Positions 1 through 12,198 of a stretch of DNA of 64,000 bases are shown here, piece by piece. Below the pieces are notes generated by a model that searched no databases, was not told the origin of the DNA, and saw nothing but the letters and a program-made list of their open reading frames with translations. Each line of letters begins with the position of its first letter. Position 1 is the first letter of the stretch. This DNA is from Porodaedalea pini (taxonomy: Eukaryota; Basidiomycota; Agaricomycetes; Hymenochaetales; Hymenochaetaceae), in assembly GCA_002794775.1 (NCBI GenBank), contig NBAY01000055.1, forward strand, positions 62,001-126,000, given 5' to 3'. The position numbers were made by a program, and so were the translations under genes.

Positions 1-284
1 AAAGAATTTTATAGGTAGATGTAGGGGAGCCATAATTTTTGAATCTCAGTAGAAATGTATGAGAGAACAGACCAGCTGCACTTGTTTGATCTCCACCTGC
101 CTACACAGTCAATTTATTGCTCCATATTTTACATATTTATTCTCCTGAGAACTGTGCCTTTTTTTGAGTACTTAATGAGCAGGTACTGTGCAGAATTCAC
201 AGAGAAAATAGGCATTCATTCTAATTTTTCGACACTTTAGCTCTGGCGCGGCTCATTTCACGTGACATGCACATGTCGCAGGAC
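1..284. other. Left-edge sequence, no gene recognised
   Basis: AT-rich sequence with no convincing coding region; only a 61-codon unsupported ORF is present. It ends in the 8-bp repeat CGCAGGAC at 277-284 beside the first transposon. If the proposed inversion is undone, this segment would lie directly downstream of the truncated Z1 gene. I see no Z-family C-terminal exon in it. Confidence 0.6.
277..284 (+). repeat. Half of target-site duplication 1 (CGCAGGAC)
   Basis: The 8 bp immediately left of transposon copy A read CGCAGGAC. They do not match the 8 bp right of copy A (GTTCCTGT at 2288-2295). They match exactly the reverse complement of the 8 bp left of copy B (GTCCTGCG at 12011-12018). 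This fits a duplication whose halves were separated when the intervening segment was inverted. Confidence 0.8.
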
Positions 285-479
285 GAGGGCGTCCCCGGGA
301 CAGGGAACACACTCCATTGGAGCTCGCTTGGAGTTCGGCTGGAGTCAGGGTTGATATTAGGTAATTGATGCGGCAGGCATGCCGACAAGATATGTAATCA
401 TAGTCTCATTTAGTAAATGTTGATCTTGTACATAACCTTTTCATCAGTCACAGTCACATACACAGGATGTTACTGTGAC

Positions 480-512
480 TGACGGGCTTCTAGTGCCACT
501 AGAAGCCCGTCA
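480..512. repeat. Perfect subterminal hairpin, copy A left
   Basis: Sixteen-base arms (TGACGGGCTTCTAGTG and its complement) are separated by a single C. The same hairpin recurs in copy B at 13794-13826. The sequence just outside it (469-493) pairs perfectly as an inverted repeat with 2092-2116 at the other end of the element. Confidence 0.9.
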
Positions 513-2070
513 CTAGCATGAGGCTACTGTATGTAAGTGCATACCTTGTCTGCTTCAAGGCCCTCTACAAAGTCACAGGCCCTTGACAACACTGTCACCA
601 AGGCTGTCAAGGCTGGCCTCCATTTCACTGTGGCCATGGGCAATGACAACCATGATGTGTGTGACTAGTTGCCCACTTCTACCTCCCTTGCTGTCATCAT
701 TGGTACATCAATCATCACTGACAAACATGCTTACTTCTCCAACCATATCTTGGGAACGATGGCATGTAAATTCTCCATCTCTTTGCGGCTGATGAGCCTT
801 GCATCACACCTCTCCAATGAGGTCTCATACGTCTCAATCGACCTCACCATTGCCACATCATCGCCAATGTCTCACCCTGCTCACCGCTTAGAGGGCCATC
901 TGTCCTCATTGTCAACCTCATATCTCTGTCATCTGGCCATTGTTTCTCTCACTCTCTGCATGCAATGAGAGCCCTTGTTCACTGCTTTCCATCGATAACT
1001 TGCTCAATTCTATCCACTCTGTTCCAAGGACGATGCGGCCTCATGTCTATCACTGTCCCTGTAGGGTATGAGGCCTGAACTGTATATAGCCCATATCTCA
1101 CAAGATGGGACACACATTGTCTCATGGATTTCTGCATTGTGGAGAGCTTGTGGACATTGTTCTTTCAATGCCTGGAGCATCGATTTTGGATTCGAACTTG
1201 TGACTCAGCAGCTTCATCAGTTTTGACCCCTATACTCAGTAGGGCCTCTGCAGGTTCACACTATATCTACATTGTTCACCACCCAATTTACATGGGAGTA
1301 TCACTCTTGGAAAGCCCTGATCAACAGGTTTCCAACAGTGCCTCATCCGTAGCATGCTGCATAGTACTCATGATGCTATTGACGCTGCAAATGTGACTTC
1401 TCATCTATGGTCTCACCCTTGTCCATCCTTGTGTATGTCGTGCCAATCTCTGCAAATACACAACAGATTCCAGTGCAGGTTTCTGCAGTATTCAGCCCTA
1501 TATCATCGCTTTCCAACAAGCCCTTACATGCATGGATGCGTTCCGTATTCATCGTTCTGCACACCAATTTGTCTGCACACCACCAACATCCTCTAGCATG
1601 TCCACACAGAACTCAAAGTCTGAGACAGAGCCCAGCTCTGATGGCAGCAGGCTAGGCTGCAGATGTGCATATAGGTAGCATGTAACCTTGCTGCTTGCAG
1701 TCTCCTCCTCATACTCTGCCTCACTTTCCCTGCTCTCCTCATCTGATAAGCAGTGAAAGTGTGAGCACATGCCTGAATGAACCTGTGCATCATCAAGAAA
1801 AGGGTTCAGGGCCATGTTATTGATGGAGGTGCACTCTGCCAGCACCAATGCCTCACCTCTGGCCTCGCTTGCAGCTGTACTCACACTAACACTCATTGTA
1901 CCATCTGTGGCCATGTCAATGTCAATTTCAGCTCCAGGGAGCATCTCCATGCTTGCAGAGCACTTCAGGCATGACTCTGCACCTGTGAGTGCCTCTTGCT
2001 TATGGTATTATGTTATCAAATTTGCCTGAGGTGGCTTCACTCAAAGGTGCAACTTACTAGGTCATGTGCA

Positions 2071-2107
2071 ACTGACGGGCTTCTAGCGTAGCTAGAAGCC
2101 CGTCAGT
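2071..2107. repeat. Perfect subterminal hairpin, copy A right
   Basis: Seventeen-base arms (ACTGACGGGCTTCTAGC and its complement) surround a GTA loop. The matching hairpin in copy B is at 12199-12235. It is related to the left hairpin through a shared ACTGACGGGCTTCTAG core. Such subterminal repeats can be transposase-binding sites, which is inference here. Confidence 0.9.
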
Positions 2108-2287
2108 CACAGTAACACATGCAGATCATGACTGTGACAGAGGATCAACAGTGATCAGCAGATCATTCTACTATTAAGGGGAAGTGACTAATATAAGCGG
2201 CCATCAATTAGCTAATAGGGACCCTGACTCCAGCCGAATGGTTACGTGAGCTCCATGGAGCGTGTTCCCCACGCCGGGGACATCCAT

Positions 2288-2295
2288 GTTCCTGT
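2288..2295 (-). repeat. Half of target-site duplication 2 (reads ACAGGAAC on minus strand)
   Basis: The 8 bp right of copy A, read on the minus strand, are ACAGGAAC. They match 7 of 8 bases of GCAGGAAC, which lies immediately right of copy B at 14019-14026. They also match the unoccupied paralogous site at 16268-16275. The sequence just beyond, read in reverse, continues as in the 16.2 kb paralogue. Confidence 0.75.
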
Positions 2296-2413
2296 GGGCG
2301 TAATGCATTGATCGAGGCACGACACGCGAGGGCCACGTGATCAATTTGAACCAAGCGCGTCGCAATTTGTCGTATCGACGGGGGTTAAGTCTTCCAGTTA
2401 CAGTCGCCTTGTC

Positions 2414-4099
2414 ATGCCGAGCTCGATTGGAACGTCTTTGCTGGATGAACCTGCTCTGGCTAATGATGTAGTGAGATTGCTTGGTGCAGAGAATCAGCGT
2501 CTGAAGCGCGAAATACACGAAGCCCAGCAGCGAGCAACAGAGGCAGAGGCACGGGCTCTCGTTAAGGTCTGTCACTATAACTGGATACGTGACCAATAAG
2601 TACTTATAATTATTGCCTTTCTCTTTGCGGAATGAAAGCAAGAACCTGGCGGGTCAACGCAGGATCTTGCTGCGGCTGAAAGAGTGCAGCAGCTCTTGGA
2701 GGAGAACACAACCCTGCGAACCCAGTATCAAGAGATAGAGTTGAAATATGAAACGGAGAAGGAGAAAAGAAGGGGACTCAAAGCCCAGATTAAAGAGCTC
2801 AAGTCGGTTGGAGCTCGTGGTGGTATCGAGGAGTCCGTGAGTATCTCTGCCATGCGATTACGACGCTGCAACTGATCAATTCCAGCCGGAATACCTTAAA
2901 CTTCAAAAACACCAAGTGCAGACCCAGTCTTATCTTGATCAGGCCGATGCAGTACGTTTTTAAAAATATATGGAATGATGGTCGCTAATTAGATGCTCCT
3001 AGTACGTGAAGGAGCTGTTGCGGCAAGTAGAACAGATGACGAGAGACAAGGAGGCCCAGAAGAAGCTGCTAAATGAGGCGAGGAGCAGTATAGCCTTGCT
3101 TTCGGTGAGAGTGTTCTGTTGCCTGATTAAAGGCTAATTACGACGTCGTGTTCAATAGCGAAATGATCCTTGGTCATACATCACCGAGTTGCACAGTCAA
3201 CAGAGGAACTTGGGTTTCACCAGGCTCTCACCATTTCAAGTGGATAGAGAAGGCACGCGTCACGCCTTAAATACTTTTCTTAATGTATGTTTTGTTGTAC
3301 TCTCATCACCTATCCCTTGACATCCTGTTTCTAAAACACTTCACAGGATACATTAAAATTGCAAGGGTATGGCATGTAATATTCATGGCTTGCGAACTGC
3401 CTTAATGGATGACTAACAACAGCTTGACCTGATAGCTTAGGGAGTAACCCTTTAATCTACCGCAAGCATGATATTACATGGAGCCAGTTAAGACCAGGAT
3501 TTGGATTTGCAGTTGCTCCACCGTATCGATACGTGCCAAACAGCTCAAGAACCTCTCATGACTGGGAATCCAACAACATACAGGCTATAAATGGACCTTT
3601 CGAGCTTTTGTATGAGACCCGTGGATTCTGGTACTATTGTGGTACCTTCACCACATCGATCATTGAGTCACGCAACAACGGCCGGTTTTTCAGAATGCTT
3701 CGACCATGGGTCAGGTAGAGCCTACTTGTTTCAGCTGTCATGATCATTGATGTCTAGTCTGTGCAGTTTAAAGCCCGACTGATGGGCGAAACCATAAAGG
3801 ACTCAGACTTACTACCTCCAATCGTTGGAAAGACGATAAGAGAGTTATACTCACAGGGCGTCTTACATGTTGTTTGCCTTGTCTTCGAGCGTATCGGGTT
3901 CAATGAGCAGCTCAACAATGCTCTACTTGAATTTGGGAAAGATGTCCGCGGCCCTATATTTGCCTTAGATCTGATTGATCCGGATGTGAAAAGGAGACTT
4001 GAAGAGGAAGAAGCGGCGATGCCACCGAAAGTCAAGAAGGCTCGAGTTGTACCTGCAGAGGCTGGACCCTCAAAGCCGTCAAATTCTGCTAGTGCCTAA
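2414..4099 (+). CDS. Coiled-coil protein X1, DUF6697-like (intact copy)
   Basis: Eight exons splice in frame into about 423 residues: 2414-2566, 2639-2836, 2886-2951, 3003-3104, 3159-3284, 3347-3366, 3436-3709 and 3767-4099. The N-terminal half (about 15-215) is charged and heptad-like, probably coiled coil. The C-terminal half holds a conserved globular region with the motif GFWYYCG near residue 275, then a basic tail (PPKVKKAR). From memory this resembles the basidiomycete family DUF6697, whose function is unknown. The start was chosen because the paralogue X2 begins at the equivalent ATG. The left transposon ends 126 bp upstream. No disabling mutation was found, unlike X2 at 14473-16141. 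The function is unknown, and the basic tail could be nuclear or nucleic-acid binding. Confidence 0.75.
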
Positions 4100-4763
4100 G
4101 GTTCGTACATCTGTCTGCCCGTTCTACTGAGCTGTATTCACATATTCTAGCCGGCATATGTTTTGTAGTTAGGGCTTCGAAATTACTTCGTATTCGCCAC
4201 TACCTGCACATCATCTTGCTAGTTCATGACTTTGTAGTTACGCTGAATGAAACGAACATCTACACTCAGTTTGTTGCGAGTAGTACAGCCACGCAAGCTT
4301 TCGGCGATAAAGCCGGAAGCATCAAAATTAAAGGTGGCCAAAAGGATTGAGGCGTTGCGCCGAATCGCACATCGCAGATCGACGAACAAGCGAGTTGACG
4401 CGACGTGTAATATGCACGTGACCTTCACCTGAACAAAAAAAAAAAGTGACAGCGAAATTTGGCATGGCCATATCTGCCACTCCTCTACTGCAGTTTAACA
4501 GAAAAGCCCACACTGAGGATGCTGTGGGCAGGCTTGATTTATGCTTACTGAATATCGTGAGACCGGCGGATTTAGACGAACGGTCGCTACGCGAAGGCAC
4601 GAGGCAAGCCCCTTTGGGTGATGATGTTGTAAATAGACTCGTGTGAGCCTGGGAGCTTCTCCAGGTTCAACTTCGCGTCCGACCCTCGCGCCCTCCTCCT
4701 TCCCCCGTCGACATCCAGCTGTCACCCCCGCCGCCATCGAGGCCACGACGCAGACGACGCGAC
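4100..4763. other. Intergenic; first part is duplicated downstream of X2
   Basis: Bases from about 4150 to 4400 are homologous, in reverse orientation, to about 14185-14470. They represent the conserved 3' flank of gene X. Short ORFs on both strands here (60-90 codons) are shared only as part of that flank and show no protein family. From about 4430 on the sequence is the upstream region of the next kinase gene. It contains an A-tract at 4434-4445 and nothing else recognised. Confidence 0.6.
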
Positions 4764-7700
4764 ATGACCGCCCCGCATTCGCCAACGCCCAGCTCCCCGG
4801 CGTCCGACACCGACGTCTTCAGCATCTCGGACGCGCACCTCGCTCAGCGCTACCAGTTCATACGCGAGGTTCGTATCTATAGGACGCGTCTTGCGTCTCT
4901 AGCAACTGACCAAAAATATATTTGACACTTCAGATTGGTGCAGGGAACTGGGGATGCGTCTGGCTCTGCTCGCCGAAGACCGATGAGCACCGCGCGCAGG
5001 CGCCCGTTAACGACCCCGTTCGACGCGTCGCTGTCAAGCTGGTCTTCAGAGAGAAGAAGCCCACTACAGCACAGCGTGTACGATCACTGTGGGTACCTTT
5101 ATATGCGCGTTTTTTTTGACAGTGTGACTCAGGACATGCTCGCAGATGGAACGAAATGAAAATTGTCCGCGCGCTTAAACAGGACCCTCACCCGTCCATT
5201 ATCCCCTTCCACTCGTTTATTATCACACCCTCATTTGCCATTATCACAATGTGAGTATCATTCTTTCCCTGGATTGCTTCTTCTCTTGTTTGGGGGTTGT
5301 CAGCACTATATTATAGTGGATCATAGCTATTGGTCGTGCACTTTCTGGCATACAGTTTTCAGCCTCGCGGAGTCGCTGCCGTCCTAATTGCGCAAAAAAT
5401 TCTTGTTTGGCGATGCAGCTTATTGACATTTTGTGCTCCATCGCTCTCGACTATTGAGAGTTTGGATTGTGCTTTCGATCAACTCGCATATATCGACTTT
5501 GGTCGCCTGCCAACGTGTTCTGAACGCGTTTTCCACGTCAACGAATTTTATCAGGATAGCCTGCTCGCTTTTCCTCGGCATGAACAAAGAGACACGCATA
5601 TAAACGCGTTTCATCTATCTTCTTGCAAAATCTTCGAGAAAACATGATTTTTTAACTATTAAATTTTGGTTTTACTAACTTCATTCACCTTACAGGGAAT
5701 ACCTCCCGTATCTGATACCGGTTGAGGTTCCTGAGAACAAGGCTCGCGGATGGTTCCGCAGCTTGCTGTCTGCTGTCCATTTCCTGCATTGTAGAGGAGT
5801 CGTACACAATGACATAAAGTATGTATGGTCGTGTTTTTGTTTTAATTGCTATTGATGCTCTACACGCAGACCCGCAAATATTCTGCTTTCCACGAAGAAA
5901 GTTCCTATGTTTGTTGACTTCGGTTTTGCGGAGAAGTACGAGCTCGGCACGAAACGCGCTTTTTTGAGTAACTTGGCATATGGCACTCCTGAGGTTTGTT
6001 TGACTTCTTATATAGCTAAATTACAGATTAGACTAAGACAATCTCCTCCCCAGTATTTGTCACCAGAGCGAGCTCGTGGTAATTCGCACGATACGCGCAA
6101 GTCGGACATGTGGTCTCTCGGTATCACTTTCTTTGAGATCTTGGTCGGACGGACTCCGTTTGAGTACGTAGAAGGAGAGAAGTTCACAACTCCTGCAGAT
6201 CTCGAACGCTACTGGGCTCGCACTGTGAGTCCCTGACCTCCTATTTACATGACTGAAAGGCGTTGAACCTATTGTCTTTCCTTGTAGGTCAAAGGAAAAT
6301 GGGTCGGCAGTTGGAAGATGTCTAAGAGCGTGGAGCGCATGCTGCATAGGATGATCTCTTCAAGTGCCGATGTGCGGTGCACTGCGTCGGATGCCATGAC
6401 GGATCCGTACTGGATGGAGGAAATTGATGCGGATGGTATGAGCGTGGATGAGTCTTTGATGATGATGTCGTCACCGGCTCCGGGCAAGACGCCGGTCAGA
6501 GTCAGGAAGGCGGAGGCGAAGCCTATGTCGTCCGTGGACAAGGAGAACGTGCGACCGCTTGCGACGAAGCGATCTGCCCTGACTGATGGTACGTCCCGAA
6601 GAAAGTCTTATGTACTGACGCTGTACTCATAAAGCACTTTTAGACAAGACGAGGTCTGCCACACGTCCCGTCCGACGCGCCTATCCCTATGGTCTACCAC
6701 CCATCGAAGGCTCTCCACTCTCTGTGAGGACAGCGGCTGGTCGAGAGTACGCTCCGCCTTCTCCTTACCACGCCTCACGTGTTGCCGTCCCTAAAGCGCG
6801 TCATTCCGTCAAGCGAAAACCTGTACCCGCTTTCGACGAGGAAAACATGTCGCCGTGGCGGAGTAAGGATAAAGGTGTATCGGCACAGACGCCGGAAAAG
6901 GACTCGAGGGTACGCACCCGGAGAAGCGGCGTGCTCGTCGATGCGACGTCACGCACGCACAATATCGGGACGCCCAAGAAAGTTGCGACGAAGGCGCGCG
7001 AGAAGGGCTCGAAGGCGAAGCCAGCGGAGACGACGAAGCGATTTGGCAGTGGCAGCTACGACCGCGTCAAGGCTTTTGAGCGGCTGAAGCAGCTAGAGCG
7101 TAATCGCTTCCTTGAGGAAGAGGAGGAGGAAAGTCTAGAGCAGTCACCGCAGGAGAAAACGTCTCAGGGGCTAGAGCAGGTGCGATCCCAGGATCAGGAC
7201 TGCGATAGAGAGGCCGTCGTTCCGCCAAAACCTTCGTCGCAGTTCATGTCGAGCACGTCGCTTGGTGCGCTGTCTGCTGTAACGAAAGTAGATGAACGAA
7301 GCACGCCGGCGCGGAGCTTTGGGCGGCCCAAGACGGCGACGTCGTCGTTCACGCTGATGACAGACTTCAAGAGTACGCTTGTTGATCGACGATTGCTTGA
7401 GGAGGATGCACCAGTCGAAGGTAGTTCTTCCCTAGAGTCACTATCACATGAGCTAATGCGATCTTCCGGTAGAGTCAAAACCGTCTTTACTGGATTCGCT
7501 TCCCCGCTCTGGACAGGAGTCGAGTCCAGGCTTATTCAAACATGGCTTCAAGGCATCAATTGGTAAGTCGCTTGATCAATCTCGTTGCAAAGAATGGTGA
7601 GGTAAACGAGGGGTATAGACAAGACTTTGGGCCTTTACAAGTCATCGATCGGCCGCATGAACACGCGGAAGGCATCCAAACGGGCGTCCGAGGAGCTAGA

Positions 7701-9129
7701 CTCAAGCATCTCACGTAGGGAATCTTGGGAAAATGACTCACTCATACGTGATGGTGAATGCAAATGCTTCTCTTGAAAACGCCTTACGATACTGAAGTCA
7801 TAACGATTTCTCGTCAGCCAAGACATCTCTGCCGGTTGTGCGGCGTGCCCTGCACACCGAACAGGCGGTCGCTGATAATAAAGCCGACCGCTTGTCGTTA
7901 TGGATGCGCAACGTCGAACGTAAGTCCACGAAGCTCTGTTACCGAGTAACGTGCCTGATCCAGGCTATTTAAATAGAGGTAGTAAAGGAAGCGAAAGAAA
8001 ATTTTGCATCCTCGAGCGTCACGCCGTTGCCTCCTCTTCCCGCACGTCCCGTCTCTCGACCACACGTAGCACGAGCTTCTCGTCCTTCTCGTGCCCCTCG
8101 AAAGATTCTTGCTGTCGACCAGATATTCCAAGAGCCAGAGCCGATCTCTTCAGCATCACCAGTGAGCCCGTCGGGGTGCGCAACTCCGCCAAGGACGTCT
8201 ATCGACATGAGTGCGGCGCTTCCTCTACCTTCGAAGGCGGGTGACGGTGCCCCAAAGAGCCCGAATAGGGGGCGCCGCGCGACAATTTCGACGTCTCCGA
8301 GTTTAGTTGCGAACCCTGCTCCGATGGACTCGATTGACGGTACGCCATCGAAGCGGAAGGAGAAGTCAAGATCTGCTGGGAACTTGGCTAGTATGATCAG
8401 ACCTATCAGTCCGTTCAGTCAGCTGCAGAGGGAGTTGGAGAAAGGTTTGTTTCTTCAATCACTCGTAATATCGATTACTTAAAATTATCTTATTTTGTAG
8501 AGGACGAGTCGAGGCCGAACTTGTCTGATTTGCTCGACCGAAGTGTGTTCATCGCACGATCATCCGGTTCGACGCCTCCACTGGATGTCATTCCGACATC
8601 CGTTGCGTCACCTCATCTACCAGCACAGACACGTCTCTCGTCTACTCTCAGCCCATCAAAAGCGCCCGCGATCTCCACCGTTTTGCGCGAGAGCACTTCA
8701 TCGCCTGTTCTTTTCTCAACGCCGCAACGCAAACGCGAGGGTGTGTACGACCGGTTCTTCATGGCGAGGGCAGGAGTCAAGCGCAATGGCCGCGGATCTC
8801 AGTCTGAGGTTTCGTCACCGGTACTGGCAGAGACATTTGCGCCAACGGTCCCCGCGTCAGCGCAGAAAAAGGGCAGCAAGCTGTTTGGCTCACGGCAAGG
8901 CCGCATGACGCACCAGCAGAGCTACAGTGACGACCTGGCCACCAGTAGATCCGGCGCTCCGGGGACCGGGACAGAGGAATTTGGACTCCTGCCATCGATG
9001 TCATTCTCGCACAGCACGTCATTCAGCAAAGATGCGAGCAAATCCGTCAACGCCGTGCGGAAGGCGTTCAAGGCCATTGTGACCGGCAAGTCTGTTGCGC
9101 GGCGGCAGCAGTCGAAGGTGCTGTTGTAA
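4764..9129 (+). CDS. Serine/threonine protein kinase with long disordered tail
   Basis: About 11-12 exons are used; those I placed include 4764-4868, 4934-5088, 5146-5250, 5696-5818, 5870-5993, 6054-6224, 6288-6588 and 6644-7562. The N-terminal kinase domain has the glycine loop GAGNWG, the VAVK lysine, the catalytic loop HNDIKPAN (N in place of the usual R of HRD), DFG and a substrate-side TPEYLSPE. The remaining several hundred residues are Ser/Pro/Arg-rich and low complexity, with many SP/TP sites and two acidic runs. Such tails often dock regulators or phosphatases. I could not assign a named orthologue. The third intron (5251-5695, 445 nt) is unusually long for this genome. Confidence 0.8.
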
Positions 9130-10254
9130 ATGTTATTGTTGTCGCATTATCTGTTCTTTTCTTGTCTGTTTCTATCCCATCCCCCCCACCTTCGCCCCCC
9201 TTCATCCATGTTTGTATTGATCTTTTATCATTTCACTATTTGACTGATTTGACATTGGATAATCATTTTCTTGTCAATATTCTCTATTATCCTCTTCTAC
9301 CTCTTTGTCCTGTCACACTATCCACCCCGCTGATCTTGCTCTCCCGCTATCGCTATCGCTATACTGCGCATGATCTTGCACGCTTGCTCACGACTATCCG
9401 ATTTCATCACGCGCGGTCCTATATTGCTTAACGTTTTCGTACCTCTATCGTCATCTGTTCTCCTCTTATTTCCTCCATCCACTCCTCTGCTTTCACGTCC
9501 ACTCTTCCTCCTGCTCCTCTTTGTTTTAACCTCCCTGTTTCTACATCCCTACTTCATGAACTTTGATGACCTTGCTGCTGTTCAGTAACGTCGTTGTACT
9601 TTATTACAATCTCGATGTTGATGACCAATTTGATGCTTTCGGGCTGCGCCCTACGACTTTTACCTTCTATCCTGCGATGCGTTGAACTGAACGGCGGTGA
9701 AGATGTGGATAGCAAGAAGAGTTTGCGGTTTGAGGCGAGATTGATCCTTGTAGGTCCTGTCGATCCAAAATCTAAAAGGTCGGTTTTCTAGCCCTCCTTT
9801 CGACTCTTCGAATTCCTTTATCTTGGCTAACCACTGCCTCTGTCTTCTCCAAAAGTGTATGTGCACTCATTCATTAACATGCCTTTCTTGTTGGACAGAC
9901 ATTGTGTAATGTATTGGTGAGCTAGTAGTGATCGGTCGGATTCCATACCGGAGTCTGATCAGCAGATCTTCGAAAACGACTCGGACGAGCCGCTCGTCTT
10001 CCTCTGACTCGCTCTGAACCAAGGGCACAATCTTGAGTCAAAAGACGTTCGGGGCGTCCGATTGATCCAGATGGTGATTCTGAAAATAAATACTGACCTG
10101 TTACAAATTACAGTGTAACCAAATACAGTGACGGTCACCTTAGTAACGCAGTGTTTGGCAAGTTCTGAACCTTGCACTGGTACTGCATCGTCATTAGGCT
10201 ACCCCAGTCTTACCGCTCGGCTTTTCTGCGTTCTGCACTGCTCATTGAATCTAG
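9130..10254. other. Intergenic region with pyrimidine-rich stretch
   Basis: About 9160-9560 is strongly C/T-rich on the plus strand and includes a short GCTATC tandem repeat near 9345-9361. It is probably the 3' UTR or terminator region of the kinase. No gene was found between 9600 and 10250; the short ORFs on both strands lack family features. Confidence 0.6.
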
Positions 10255-12010
10255 ATGAATGCTTATCGTTGCATTGTCTGTGATTGTTCTATTAGCGGCC
10301 GTCAAGACTATGAATACCACACCCAAGGTGCTCGACATCGAAAGATGCTAAAAGCTAAGCAAATTGACGAAGATCTTGGTCTCCGATGGGCCAGTCCTAA
10401 TCGTCAGGTCCTCTGCGTAGTTTGCCACAAGACTGTTCATATTGGTGGCTGGAAGAAACATAAAAAATACAGTAGGCAGCACATAAAAAACGTCATGAAA
10501 ATCAAACGAAACAAAAGTATGCCCGGTCTAGCAAGCAAATCCAAAACACCGGGTGTGCAATTCTCTCAAAATCAACTTTGAGATTGAGTCATAGCTAATC
10601 TTCCTTGCAGAAAATACTAATACTTCAACGTCCGAGAGAAAGACTCCGGAAAATGCACATGCAATTCCTACTCGTCGGACCGTCCTGGTTCCGTATCAGT
10701 TCAAGGCTTTGACTGCCGCTTTGGACGGGGCTGGTGGAAGAGAGCTTCAGAATTCAGGAGTCCAGCATGCACAGAGACAGACATTGACTAGAGCCAAGGC
10801 TGGAAAGAATTCCATCAATACTCCTGTGCATGTGGACTCAACCGACGCAGATAAAGGAAGGGCACCGTTGGATGAGTCCGATAATGCTGGATCCGTTCTC
10901 AATGACGAAACTACGGATAGCAATGATGATGCGCAAGGCAATAACAACCACGAATTCGACGATGACGACAGTGAGGACGAGCGCGAGAGTGAGAGCGAAG
11001 CGGAAGACCAGGACGAGGACCAGAAGGATAATGATGAGAGCGCATTTGATGACATCATCAGAAAGCGCTCACCGCATATCTTCCGCCTGGTTGAGTTAGC
11101 TCCAGACCTCCAGCGACTCGTCGTGCAGGGACGTTGGCGTCTAATCGCAGAGAGAGATGGACTCAACCCATCAGATTCACTGTGAGTCGTGCTCGAATTA
11201 ATCCATAGCCTGCCGACGTGAACTCTGCTGTTGCTTATAAAGATCCGAGCTTGAACTGGCCAGCTTTGATATTCTGTGCGACCTTGTCACTGGACTTCGC
11301 GAGGAGCTTGTCGATATGTCCGAGAAAGAGGCGGTCGATGTCGCTAAGAGGGTAGGGTCTTGTTTTTATACTCGTCCGATTGACAGTCTAAGTATCGCGC
11401 TCGAAAAGATGAATGATGCCGCAAGCTCCGCACGAGTAGCTGACGTTCGCAAAGCCAAGACCAACATCATCAAAATTTTGACCTATCTCGACGATAGTCT
11501 CAAGAGTGAAGAGGAGGAGCTGGCAGTGAAGAGTAATCGTGGCTTCAAGAGTGACAAACTGGGCGAGATGCTCTGCCCAGTAGACTTGGATTGGGAGGAT
11601 GATAAGTACGTGTTTTCGGTCGCCATTCAGGTTTGATTGACTCACTGCTATCATTCACAGAGTTCGTGGGAGGATTCGCAGCGGCAAGGTCGAGGTGTCT
11701 GCAGACCAATTCCCGAGGGGAATTTACGAAAATTGCGAGTGCGATCCGGATGATTACGAACAGGGCCTCCTCAAGAACGAAACATTGGTGCATGTACGTT
11801 TCACATAGCTACATTGACTCGCAGGAGAGACTGATTAATGATTGTTTAGTTCGCTAAGCTGATCCTAACTGGCTTGAGTTCAGCGTTCAATCGCACAGCT
11901 GGGCCTATTAGACGAGGAACGATTGCGGAAATCTCAGGGATGAAAGAGATGAGCCCGCGCGTTATCGCATATTGTGTTTGCTTGGTGTGTTCTTACAGCC
12001 ATTTTCATAA
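10255..12010 (+). pseudogene. Z1: U1-type zinc-finger / DUF6698-like gene, 3' truncated
   Basis: Exons 10255-10516, 10611-11181, 11243-11605, 11661-11793 and 11850-about 11990 splice in frame. The first exon encodes two U1/matrin-type fingers (C-x2-C-x12-H-x5-H and C-x2-C-x11-H-x6-H). A Ser/Asp/Glu-rich linker follows, then a C-terminal domain with conserved MLCPVDLDW and PRGIYENCECDPDDY-like segments shared with Z2 and Z3. From memory this domain matches basidiomycete DUF6698. The paralogues continue about 70-90 residues further (RFSIS and WWNK exons). Here homology stops at about 11990, just before transposon copy B, so the 3' end is lost. Undoing the inversion does not visibly restore it. 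Function is unknown, plausibly a nuclear nucleic-acid-binding protein. Confidence 0.7.
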
Positions 12011-12018
12011 GTCCTGCG
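12011..12018 (-). repeat. Second half of target-site duplication 1
   Basis: GTCCTGCG lies directly left of transposon copy B and is the exact reverse complement of the CGCAGGAC left of copy A (277-284). The match extends by one further base on one side. It is not repeated right of copy B. Confidence 0.8.
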
Positions 12019-12198
12019 ATGGATGTCCCCGGCGTGGGGAACACGCTCCATGGAGCTCGCGTAACCATTCGGCTGGAGTCAGGGTCCCTATTAGCTAATT
12101 GATGGCCGCTTATATTAGTCACTTCCCCTTAATAGTAGAATGATCTGCTGATCACTGTTGATCCTCTGTCACAGTCATGATCTGCATGTGTTACTGTG

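Larger units (their letters stand above)
285..2287 (+). mobile_element. 2.0-kb DNA transposon, copy A (8-bp target duplication, decayed)
   Basis: This 2003-bp unit is repeated almost base for base, in reverse orientation, at 12019-14018. The only differences I noticed are a few bases near the ends. Terminal inverted repeats of about 85 bp (285-369 against about 2203-2287) are imperfect. Two subterminal perfect hairpins (480-512 and 2071-2107) share a 25-bp inverted sequence. The interior is visibly poor in CpG and rich in TG/CA. Its longest open frame is 133 codons, on the minus strand at 1549-1950, and I recognise no transposase. The 8-bp duplications suggest a hAT- or KDZ-type element. It is probably non-autonomous or inactivated. 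Near identity of the copies implies recent duplication or gene conversion. Confidence 0.85.

Noticed and set aside
2204..2641. 145-codon minus-strand ORF across the transposon end and X1 exon 1
   Set aside because: It straddles the element boundary and overlaps X1 coding sequence; no family features.
4219..4428. Overlapping 61-90 codon ORFs on both strands downstream of X1
   Set aside because: They are conserved with the 14.2-14.4 kb region only as duplicated flank, and the reading frames are not kept.
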